Shown piece after piece: positions 28,455 through 35,096 of a stretch of 64,000 nucleotides of DNA. The DNA lies in assembly GCF_032681285.1 (NCBI RefSeq), contig NZ_CP136336.1, positions 2,095,001-2,159,000 of the forward strand, in the 5' to 3' direction. Made by a program: the position numbers and the translations under genes. Each line of letters starts with the position of its first letter. The stretch's first letter is position 1. The notes beneath the pieces were generated by a model. That model did not search any database. It was not told the DNA's origin and saw only the letters and a list, made by a program, of their open reading frames with translations. The DNA is from Piscinibacter gummiphilus (GTDB taxonomy: Bacteria > Pseudomonadota > Gammaproteobacteria > Burkholderiales > Burkholderiaceae_C).

Positions 28455-28799
28455 TCAGAGTGCGCTTGCGGCCTGGTAGAGCTTGCCCGAGCGGGCGCCC
28501 GAACGGCAGAACGCGAGCAGGGGCCGCGGCATCGTGCGAAGTAGCTCGGCGAAGCGTTCGATCTCTTCCGGCGACTGGTAGCCGCCGTTCACCGGCAGGA
28601 AGGCGTATTCGAGGCCGGCCGCGCGGGCCGCGGCTTCGATGGCGGCATTGGTGGGCTGGTCGGGGCCGCCTTCGAAATCGGGGCGGTTGTTGACCACGCT
28701 CTTGAAGCCGTTCTGCGCTGCCCAGGCCATCGCCGACGGGTCGAGCTGGGGGGCGACGCACACATCGGGCGCCACGGGCATCACATGGGGAGTCGTCAT
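28455..28799 (-). CDS. Beta-lactamase-hydrolase-like (BLH) protein phosphatase
   Basis: This 114-residue protein belongs to the DUF442/TIGR01244 group, which has a dual-specificity phosphatase-like fold. The Cys-loop FCRSGARS near residue 100 supplies the Cx5R phosphate-binding motif (C-R-S-G-A-R), and FLPVNGGYQSPEEIERF near 75 is the conserved preceding region. Standalone members sit near sulfide and thiol metabolism genes in some bacteria, but the true substrate is unknown. The ATG at 28799 avoids overlap with the yqeY gene upstream. It lies 10 bases after yqeY and is probably in that operon. Confidence 0.78.
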   Translation of the reverse strand: MTTPHVMPVAPDVCVAPQLDPSAMAWAAQNGFKSVVNNRPDFEGGPDQPTNAAIEAAARAAGLEYAFLPVNGGYQSPEEIERFAELLRTMPRPLLAFCRSGARSGKLYQAASAL

Positions 28800-28809
28800 G
28801 GCGGAGACC

Positions 28810-29256
28810 TCAGCGTGCAAGCGCTTGTTTGACGGCGGCGGAGACCAGGCCCATGTCGGCCTTGCCGGCGAGTTGCGCCTTCACGGCGCCCATCACCTTG
28901 CCCATGTCGCCCGGGCCGCTGGCGCCGAGGCTCGCTACGATCTTGGCCACTTCGGTGGCGATCTCGTCGGCGCTCATGCGTTGCGGCAGGTAGGCCTCGA
29001 GCACCTTCAGCTCAGCCGTTTCCTTGTCGACCAGATCGGTGCGTCCGGCGGCGGCAAACTGGCTGATGGAGTCCTTGCGCTGCTTGATGAGCTTGTCGAC
29101 GATGCCGATGATGGCCGCATCGTCGAGCGTCACGCGCTCGTCGACTTCCTTCTGCTTCATGGCCGCCATCAGCCCGCGGATGGTCAGCAGGCGATCGGCT
29201 TCCTTGGCCCGCATTGCGGTCTTCATGTCTTCGGTGATCTGGTCTTTCAGGCTCAT
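28810..29256 (-). CDS. yqeY: GatB/YqeY domain protein
   Basis: This 148-residue cytoplasmic helical protein resembles the tail domain of the tRNA amidotransferase subunit GatB and may bind tRNA. Conserved segments are SLKDQITEDMKTAMRAKEADRL at the N terminus (split by family-typical charges), FAAAGRTDLVDKE near residue 70, and YLPQRMSADEI near 90. The GDMGKVMGAVKAQL motif near 120 is nearly invariant in the family. It follows rpsU in the same direction, as in many betaproteobacteria, where dnaG and rpoD would come next; here they do not. Confidence 0.92.
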   Translation of the reverse strand: MSLKDQITEDMKTAMRAKEADRLLTIRGLMAAMKQKEVDERVTLDDAAIIGIVDKLIKQRKDSISQFAAAGRTDLVDKETAELKVLEAYLPQRMSADEIATEVAKIVASLGASGPGDMGKVMGAVKAQLAGKADMGLVSAAVKQALAR

Positions 29257-29304
29257 CGCAGCTTCTCCGGGGGTAGAAACAACAAAGCCCGCCGAGAAAT
29301 GACA

Positions 29305-29325
29305 AAGCCCGCTGTTAGCGGGCTT
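29305..29325 (-). terminator. Hairpin between rpsU and yqeY
   Basis: AAGCCCGCT and AGCGGGCTT form a perfect 9-bp stem with a 3-base loop. On the minus strand it is followed by TGTCATTTC, a weak T-tract. A partial second copy of the left arm (CAAAGCCCGCC) lies about 20 bases further on. It may attenuate rpsU read-through into yqeY. Confidence 0.6.
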
Positions 29326-29353
29326 CGGGGGCTTTGCCGCGGATCCGTGTGGA

Positions 29354-29566
29354 TCAGTACAGGCGCTTGGGCAGCTGCATGCTGCGGATGCGCTTGAAGT
29401 GACGCTTCACGGCGGCCGCCTTCTTGCGCTTGCGCTCGGCGGTGGGCTTTTCGTAGAACTCGCGGGCGCGCAGGTCGGTCAGCAGGCCCAGCTTTTCAAT
29501 CGTGCGCTTGAAGCGGCGCAGGGCCACGTCGAACGGTTCGTTTTCTTTGACGCGAATAGAAGTCAT
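29354..29566 (-). CDS. rpsU: 30S ribosomal protein S21
   Basis: This 70-residue basic protein has the S21 pattern: [16 protein letters not shown] near the N terminus, then [20 protein letters not shown]21 sits on the 30S platform and helps mRNA initiation by pairing of the anti-Shine-Dalgarno region. The ATG at 29566 gives the standard length; a longer open frame upstream is in the leader. A strong promoter lies about 115 bases upstream. Confidence 0.96.
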   Translation of the reverse strand: MTSIRVKENEPFDVALRRFKRTIEKLGLLTDLRAREFYEKPTAERKRKKAAAVKRHFKRIRSMQLPKRLY

Positions 29567-29679
29567 GGATTCAGAAGTTGTGCGCTCGGTGTTCGCTCGG
29601 GGTGCCAGGTAGGAGGTTCCGGAATCCAGCCTGGTGTGCTGGGCGAATCGACACGCGGGTTTTGCCAGCAAAGACGGCG

Positions 29680-29707
29680 ATTATAGCCAGGGAATTCCGG
29701 CTTGCAA
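29680..29707 (-). promoter_or_regulatory. Sigma-70 promoter of rpsU
   Basis: On the minus strand TTGCAA (29707-29702) and a perfect TATAAT (29685-29680) are separated by 16 bases. The transcript would start near 29673 and carry a leader of about 107 bases before the rpsU ATG. It is the best sigma-70 match noticed in the window. Confidence 0.75.
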
Positions 29708-29714
29708 GCGCAGG

Positions 29715-30932
29715 TTAGTGGCTGCTCTGAGAGGGATCTGCGAGGGCTTGGGCACAGGCCGCGGCGCTGGCCCAGGCCCACTGGAAGTTGTAACCCCCGA
29801 GCCAGCCGGTCACGTCGACCACCTCGCCGATGAAGAAGAGGCCCGGCGCAAGGCGGCTTTCCATCGTCTGGGAACTCAGTTCCCGGGTGTCGACCCCGCC
29901 GACCGTGACTTCGGCCTTGCGGTAGCCCTCGGTGCCGGAGGGCGTGATCTCCCACGCCTGCAGGCTCTGGGCAAGGGTCTGCAGGTCGCGGTCGCGCAGG
30001 TCGGCGAGCGGGCGGTCGGTGAGCGTCGGGTGGCGTGCGAGCCAGCCTTCGGCCAGGCGCTGGGGAAGGAGGGCGGCGAGTTCGGTCTGCAGCTTGCGCT
30101 TCGAGCCCGACTTGGCCTGGACGAGGTGGGTGGCAAGGTTGAGCTGGGGTGCAAGGTCGAGGCGCAGCGGCGTGCCGGGCTGCCAATAGCTCGAGATCTG
30201 CAACACGGCCGGCCCGCTCAAGCCGCGGTGGGTGAAGAGCAGGTCTTCGAGAAAGGCCATGCTGCCCTTGGCAGGGCCGGTACGGATCTCGACCGGCAGC
30301 GACAGCCCCGACAGCGCGGAAAAGGGCGCCCAGGTGGCCGCGTCAAAGGTCAGCGGGACGAGTGCCGGCCGTGTTTCGACGATGCGGTGGCCAAACTGCT
30401 TTGCGAGCCGATAGCCGAAGTCGCTGGCGCCGATCTTGGGAATGGAAAGCCCGCCGGTGGCCACGACAACCTTGCTGGCGCGCACGGGGCCTTCCGCGGT
30501 GTCGAGTTCGAAGCCGGCGGCGGTCGACCGCACGGCCTGCACCGCGCAGCCCTGCCAGCGTGTGACCCGGCCCTGCTCGCACTCGCGCAGGAGCATGCCG
30601 ATGATGTCTTCCGACGATTCATCGCAGAAGAGCTGCCCCTTGTGCTTCTCGTGCCAGGGAATGCGGTGGCGCTGCACGAGTGCGATGAAGTCCTGCGGCG
30701 TGTAGCGGGCGAGTGCCGAGCGGCAGAAGTGCGGGTTGGCCGAGAGGAAGTTGGCCGGGCCTGCATCGCGGTTAGTGAAATTGCAGCGGCCTCCGCCCGA
30801 GATGCGGATCTTCTCGGCCACCTTCTCGCTGTGGTCGATCAGCAGCACCTTGGCGCCGAGCTGGCCCGCCATGCCGGCGCAGAACAGGCCTGCTGCGCCC
30901 CCACCGATCACGACTGCATCGAATCTCCCCAT
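29715..30932 (-). CDS. HI0933/YhiN-like FAD flavoprotein
   Basis: This 405-residue putative NAD(P)/FAD oxidoreductase is of the HI0933 family (BaiN-related). The FAD loop AVVIGGGAAGLFCAG is at the N terminus, followed by the family hallmark KIRISGGGRCNFTN near residue 45. VVVATGGLSIPKIGASDFGYRLA near 160 and the closing GEVVDVTGWLGGYNFQWAW near 375 are near-diagnostic. No physiological substrate is established for most members. The ATG at 30932 is taken although the frame stays open far upstream, because the Rossmann strand starts there. A GATAAT at the correct distance suggests a leaderless message. Confidence 0.88.
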   Translation of the reverse strand: MGRFDAVVIGGGAAGLFCAGMAGQLGAKVLLIDHSEKVAEKIRISGGGRCNFTNRDAGPANFLSANPHFCRSALARYTPQDFIALVQRHRIPWHEKHKGQLFCDESSEDIIGMLLRECEQGRVTRWQGCAVQAVRSTAAGFELDTAEGPVRASKVVVATGGLSIPKIGASDFGYRLAKQFGHRIVETRPALVPLTFDAATWAPFSALSGLSLPVEIRTGPAKGSMAFLEDLLFTHRGLSGPAVLQISSYWQPGTPLRLDLAPQLNLATHLVQAKSGSKRKLQTELAALLPQRLAEGWLARHPTLTDRPLADLRDRDLQTLAQSLQAWEITPSGTEGYRKAEVTVGGVDTRELSSQTMESRLAPGLFFIGEVVDVTGWLGGYNFQWAWASAAACAQALADPSQSSH

Positions 30933-30938
30933 CGCACG

Positions 30939-30944
30939 ATTATC
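30939..30944 (-). promoter_or_regulatory. Candidate -10 element of the HI0933-like gene
   Basis: GATAAT on the minus strand is separated from the ATG at 30932 by only 6 bases (CGTGCG). The expected start falls on the A of the ATG, and there is no room for a ribosome site. Confidence 0.5.
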
Positions 30945-30956
30945 CCGGCCGATTCC

Positions 30957-30962
30957 TAGAAT
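30957..30962 (+). promoter_or_regulatory. Candidate -10 element of the MFS gene
   Basis: TAGAAT lies 9 bases before the ATG at 30972, leaving two or so leader bases. It is back to back with the -10 of the divergent flavoprotein gene within 24 bases, so polymerase binding at the two would compete. Confidence 0.45.
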
Positions 30963-30971
30963 CGCCGCCCC

Positions 30972-32132
30972 ATGAACCTCGCCGTGCCCTTTCCTGACCT
31001 GACCCTGCTTCGCGCGACGATCGCTGTGCGCGCACAGTTCTTCATCGCCGGAGCGCTCTTTGCCACGTGGGGCATTCATGTGCCCACGGTCAAGCTGCAC
31101 TACGGCCTTGGCGAACAGGCGCTCGCGATGGCGATGCTGGCGTCTGGTGTTGGCGCCGTGCTGACCTTGACCCAAGCCGGGCGGATCGTCGGCCGCCAGG
31201 GCGCGCGCCGCATGGCGATGCTGTCGGGCGCCTTGTGCGCAGGAAGCCTCGTCGCGCTGCTCGTGAGCCAGAGCTATGCCGTGCTGCTCGCGCTGATGGT
31301 GGTGTTCGGCATCGGCATGAGCCTGCTCGACGTGTCGATCAATGCGGCGGCGAGCGAGCTGGAAAGCCTGCGCAAGCGCAACCTCATGAGCGGCTTCCAC
31401 GCCATGTTCAGCCTGGGCGGCATGGTGGGCGCGGGGTTTGGGAGTGCGCTGCTGTCGCGGGGTGTGGATGCAGAAACCCATCTCGTGGTGACGTCGATCA
31501 CCTCTGGCGTCTTCGTCCTGCTGGCGGGCCTGGTGATGCTGCAGACCGTGGCCGGCTCGTCGCAGGAGGGCCACGGCTTCTCCTTGCCGCGCGGGGCGCT
31601 CGGGCTTCTGGGTGTGCTGGCGGCGCTTGGCCTGATCGCCGAAGGCGCGATGTACGACTGGAGCGTGCTCTACATGGCGCAGGAGCTGAAGAGCGCTCCG
31701 GATTTCGCGGCGCTGGCCTATGCGAGCTTCAGCGGTGCAATGGCGGCGGCTCGTTTCGGTGGCGACTGGGTGCGCGACCGTGTCGCGCCTGCGGTGTTGA
31801 TGAGCAGCAGCGCCGCGCTCGCGGCAGTCTCGATGGCGGCGGTGCTCTTGATCGCGCACCCCGTTGCCACGCTGATCGGATTTGCGCTCGTCGGCCTCGG
31901 GTTCGCGAACGTGGTGCCGGTGCTGTTCGGCACTGCCGCGAAGCTCGATGCGAACCCGGCGCACGGCATTGCCGTGGTCGCCTCGGTCGGCTACTTCGGC
32001 ATGATGGCCGGCCCGCCCCTGATCGGCGTGATCGCCGAGCATTCGTCTCTGTCGGTGGGCCTGGCCTCGGTGGCCGTCTTTGCCGCGATCCTGGCGCTGG
32101 CGGCGCCGAAGGCGCTCAGCCCTTCCAGGTGA
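30972..32132 (+). CDS. MFS transporter, YbjJ-like
   Basis: This 386-residue major facilitator protein has twelve hydrophobic helices. The N-terminal FFIAGALFATWGIHVPTVK and the central GFHAMFSLGGMVGAG near residue 138 match the YbjJ/fucose-permease-like subgroup. The substrate is unknown. The 3' end overlaps the convergent hydroxylase gene by 17 bases. It is divergent from the HI0933-like gene and shares its promoter region. Confidence 0.82.
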   Translation: MNLAVPFPDLTLLRATIAVRAQFFIAGALFATWGIHVPTVKLHYGLGEQALAMAMLASGVGAVLTLTQAGRIVGRQGARRMAMLSGALCAGSLVALLVSQSYAVLLALMVVFGIGMSLLDVSINAAASELESLRKRNLMSGFHAMFSLGGMVGAGFGSALLSRGVDAETHLVVTSITSGVFVLLAGLVMLQTVAGSSQEGHGFSLPRGALGLLGVLAALGLIAEGAMYDWSVLYMAQELKSAPDFAALAYASFSGAMAAARFGGDWVRDRVAPAVLMSSSAALAAVSMAAVLLIAHPVATLIGFALVGLGFANVVPVLFGTAAKLDANPAHGIAVVASVGYFGMMAGPPLIGVIAEHSSLSVGLASVAVFAAILALAAPKALSPSR

Positions 32133-33249
32133 ACGGGAACTTGACCTGCTTCCAGAAGCCGTTGGGCACGTAGTCGCCGACCACGCCGTACTGGGCGGGC
32201 CATTCGCGGTCCGACTTCACCGCGGTGCCGAAGAGGTAGTCCAGGAACGCGAAGTGCGCGGCGTAGTTCTTGTCGATCGCCTCGTCGTCCTGCGAGTGGT
32301 GCCAGTGGTGGAAGTTGGGCGTGACGATCAGATAGCGCAGCGGCCCGAGCCGCACGCTCACGTTGGCGTGGTTGAACACCGCCTGGAAGCCCACCACGAT
32401 GATGTAGGCATCGATCACCTGCTTGCTGAAGCCGAGCACGTAGATCGGCGCGAGCACCAGCGTGCGGGTGATCAGCAGCTCGAGGATGTGCTGGCGCGAG
32501 CCGGCCAGCCAGTCCATGCTTTTGACGCTGTGGTGCACCGCATGCAGGCGCCACAGCAGCGGCACCTCGTGGTAAGCGCGGTGCGTCCAGTACTGCACCA
32601 GGTCGGCCACGAGGATGATGAGGAAGAGCGCCACCCAGAAGTTGAGGCCCGCCACCCAGCCGCGGATGCCATCGTGCGCCGCCCAACCGAAGAGCTTGTG
32701 CACCAGCAGGTTGGTGGCCAGCAGGATGAAGCCCACCACCATGTGGTTCACGATGAAGTGGTGCATGTCGGTCTGCCACTCGGCGCGGAAGACGGGCTGA
32801 TCCTTGCGCAGCGCCCACAGCTTCTCGATGAAGATGAAGATCAGCGTGGAGCCGAGCAGGTCGAGGATGAACCAGTCGAGGCCGATGTAGGGCGTGTGGT
32901 CGGGGAAATTCGGGTCGACTTCCACCTTGTGCCCGCCGAGCAGCAGCGTGAGCGCCACGAGGCCGAAGGTCCACAGCGCCAGCCAGCGGTTGCGGCCGCG
33001 GATGAGGTTGAACAGCGAGAGCCCGCCCGAGATGCCAATGGCCACCAGCATGATGGTGCGGATCACGTTGACGTCGTAGCTCTTGCGCAGCTCGGGCGTG
33101 GTGAGGTACTGCGGGAAGTGGAAGGCCAGCACGCCCAGGAAGCACAGCATGGCCAGCACCAGCGCGATCACGCCGGTCACCATGCCTTTGCCGCGGCGCA
33201 GCTCGCCGTGGGATTCGGTGAGCTGGTTGAGCTTGTCGAGTTCGAGCAT
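32116..33249 (-). CDS. Fatty acid hydroxylase/sterol desaturase family membrane protein
   Basis: This 377-residue integral membrane di-iron enzyme candidate has an extra N-terminal set of helices (residues about 25-130) before the catalytic half. The histidine clusters are complete: HRAYH near residue 208, HAVHH near 222, and HWHH near 300 with a final NYAAHF near 315. Such enzymes hydroxylate or desaturate lipids using O2; bacterial substrates are mostly unknown. An ATTATC/GATAAT -10-like hexamer lies at 33279-33284 on the minus strand, 30 bases before the start, so it probably has its own promoter after the nitrate operon. Confidence 0.85.
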   Translation of the reverse strand: MLELDKLNQLTESHGELRRGKGMVTGVIALVLAMLCFLGVLAFHFPQYLTTPELRKSYDVNVIRTIMLVAIGISGGLSLFNLIRGRNRWLALWTFGLVALTLLLGGHKVEVDPNFPDHTPYIGLDWFILDLLGSTLIFIFIEKLWALRKDQPVFRAEWQTDMHHFIVNHMVVGFILLATNLLVHKLFGWAAHDGIRGWVAGLNFWVALFLIILVADLVQYWTHRAYHEVPLLWRLHAVHHSVKSMDWLAGSRQHILELLITRTLVLAPIYVLGFSKQVIDAYIIVVGFQAVFNHANVSVRLGPLRYLIVTPNFHHWHHSQDDEAIDKNYAAHFAFLDYLFGTAVKSDREWPAQYGVVGDYVPNGFWKQVKFPFTWKG

Positions 33250-33300
33250 CGGTCCCCTCCGTCCGTGAAACGCCGGGGATTATCGTGTCGGCGCGCCTCG

Positions 33301-34080
33301 TCAGGCCACGCGCGTCGCCCCTCTTTCGAGGGGCAGGGAAGCGAGGCCCTGAAGCACGTCGCCCACCACGATGATGGCCGGGCTGCCCAGGCCTTCGCGC
33401 TCGATCAGGCCGGCCAGATCGCCCAGCGTGCCGACGGCGTGGCGCTGGTGTGGCAGCGAAGCGTGCTGCACGACCGCGATGGGTGTCGAGCGGCCCAGGC
33501 CTTCGAGCAGGCCCTGTTGCAGGTGGCCCGCTTGCGCGACGCCCATGTAGATGACGAGCGTGAGGCCCTGCGCCGCGGCGGCGGCGAGCGTGGCCCAGTC
33601 GGGTGAACGGCCATGCTCCTTGGCGTGGCCGGTGACGAAGATGACGCCGTGCGCATGATCGCGATGTGTGAGCGGCACGTTGAGCGACGTGACGGCCGCC
33701 AATCCCGAGGTGATGCCGTTGACCACGGTCACCTCGATGCCGAGCTTGCGCAGGTGCTCGACCTCCTCGCCGCCACGGCCGAAGACGAACGGGTCACCGC
33801 CCTTCAGGCGCACCACTCGCTCGCCTTTCAACGCCTCGGCCGCCATCAGCTTCTCGATGAAGGCCTGCGGCGTGCTCGCGCATCCACCGCGCTTGCCCAC
33901 ACGCACGATGCGCGTGCTGCGGCGTGCATAGCGCAGCACACCCTCGCCCACCAGGTCGTCGACGAGCAGCACCGTGGCGGCGCGGATCGCGCGCACCGCC
34001 TTGACCGTCAGCAGCTCCGGGTCGCCCGGGCCAGCGCCCACCAGAGTGACGACGGGGCGGGTTACTGCTGCGGGGGTCAT
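33301..34080 (-). CDS. cobA: Uroporphyrinogen-III C-methyltransferase
   Basis: CobA methylates uroporphyrinogen III twice to precorrin-2, the committed step to siroheme, which NirB needs. The 259-residue protein has the SUMT motifs VTLVGAGPGDPELLTVKAV at the N terminus, VRLKGGDPFVFGRGGEE near residue 90, and GITSGLAAVTSLNVPLTHR near 120. It is the last gene of the nitrate assimilation operon and overlaps ybiB by 4 bases. Its location argues for a siroheme rather than a cobalamin role. The oxidase/chelatase step (CysG N-terminal part) is not in the window. Confidence 0.92.
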   Translation of the reverse strand: MTPAAVTRPVVTLVGAGPGDPELLTVKAVRAIRAATVLLVDDLVGEGVLRYARRSTRIVRVGKRGGCASTPQAFIEKLMAAEALKGERVVRLKGGDPFVFGRGGEEVEHLRKLGIEVTVVNGITSGLAAVTSLNVPLTHRDHAHGVIFVTGHAKEHGRSPDWATLAAAAAQGLTLVIYMGVAQAGHLQQGLLEGLGRSTPIAVVQHASLPHQRHAVGTLGDLAGLIEREGLGSPAIIVVGDVLQGLASLPLERGATRVA

Positions 34081-35030
34081 GCCAGTTTCTCCTGAGGATG
34101 GGCGTGGGCGAGGGCTTCGAGCGAGGCCTGCAGGCAGGCGACTTGTTGGGCGAGAGGCGCCGGGGCAGGCTTCTCGCCGCTGATCACCGACTGGATGTAC
34201 ATCGCGGTGGTGGCCGCATCGCAGGTGCGCGGCAGCACCGGCAGCTCGCGCAGCACGCCGTCGTGGGCGGCCACCGACAGATCACTGCGCAGCACGCCGT
34301 CGATGAAGACATCGAGCTTCGGCAGGCGGCGCGGGTCGGCCACCGGCTCGCCTTCGGTACCGCGCATCAGCATCGCGTTGGCCAGGGTGTGCTGCAGGAA
34401 GCCGGTCAGCATCTGGCCGTACTCGGGGTGGGTGTAGTTGACGACGCGCATCGCGCTGCCGGCGGGGCAGGGGTCGAGCAGCTTGGCCACCGTGTGGCCG
34501 GAGTTGCGCAGGCCGATGGTCCAGCGTGCGTCGAGCAGGCGCGCGAGCGGTGGGCACAGCACGTCGGTGCGGATGTAGACCGGCTCGTGCCGCGCCCAGG
34601 CGGCGGCCACGTCGCCGGCGTCGCGGGCGATGGGCAGGCCCAGGTCGTGAAAGATCTCGGCGGTGGTCACACGGCCCGGGTCTTCGGGCATGCCATGCAC
34701 GAGCACCGGGATGTCTTCCTGCGCCAGCAGCAGCGCCAGCAAGGGCGTGAGGTTGGGCAGCTTGCGAGCGCCGTTGTACGAGGGCAGAACGACGGCCGGC
34801 CGGGGGGGGGTGATCGGCAGGCAGCGCTCGGTCGTCGCCTGCAGGAAGCCCGCGGTCTCGTCGATCGTCTCGCCTTTGATGCGCATGGCCAGCGCAAAGG
34901 CGCCGAGTTCGAGGTCGGTGACCTTGCCGTCGAGCACCTGACTCATCAGGTCGTGCGCCTGTTCACGCTTCAATGCGCGGGCGCCTTCCTTGCCGCGACC
35001 GATTTCCTTGATGTGGTGGCTGATGCTCAT
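34077..35030 (-). CDS. ybiB: TrpD2/YbiB family protein (anthranilate phosphoribosyltransferase-like)
   Basis: This 317-residue protein has the fold of anthranilate phosphoribosyltransferase (TrpD) but belongs to the TrpD2/YbiB group; E. coli YbiB binds nucleic acids and lacks TrpD activity. Features are HIKEIGRGKEGARALKREQAH at the N terminus, ALAMRIKGETIDETAGFLQA near residue 47, and GTEGEPVADPRRLPKLDVF near 225. TrpD's PRPP-binding loop is not obvious. It sits between nasA and cobA in the nitrate operon, which suggests a regulatory or nucleotide-linked role there, but none is established. An 8-base C-run lies in its coding strand (34809-34802). Confidence 0.85.
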   Translation of the reverse strand: MSISHHIKEIGRGKEGARALKREQAHDLMSQVLDGKVTDLELGAFALAMRIKGETIDETAGFLQATTERCLPITPPRPAVVLPSYNGARKLPNLTPLLALLLAQEDIPVLVHGMPEDPGRVTTAEIFHDLGLPIARDAGDVAAAWARHEPVYIRTDVLCPPLARLLDARWTIGLRNSGHTVAKLLDPCPAGSAMRVVNYTHPEYGQMLTGFLQHTLANAMLMRGTEGEPVADPRRLPKLDVFIDGVLRSDLSVAAHDGVLRELPVLPRTCDAATTAMYIQSVISGEKPAPAPLAQQVACLQASLEALAHAHPQEKLA

Positions 35031-35096
35031 GTGCTTGTCGTCCCTGGAACTGCATTCGCAAGACCCGGGCCACCTTGGGCCCGGGAATGCGGATTT

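Noticed and set aside
33310..33345. Hairpin GCCCCTC-TTTC-GAGGGGC near the end of cobA as a terminator
   Set aside because: It lies inside the cobA coding region close to its 3' end and has no T-run in the cobA direction.
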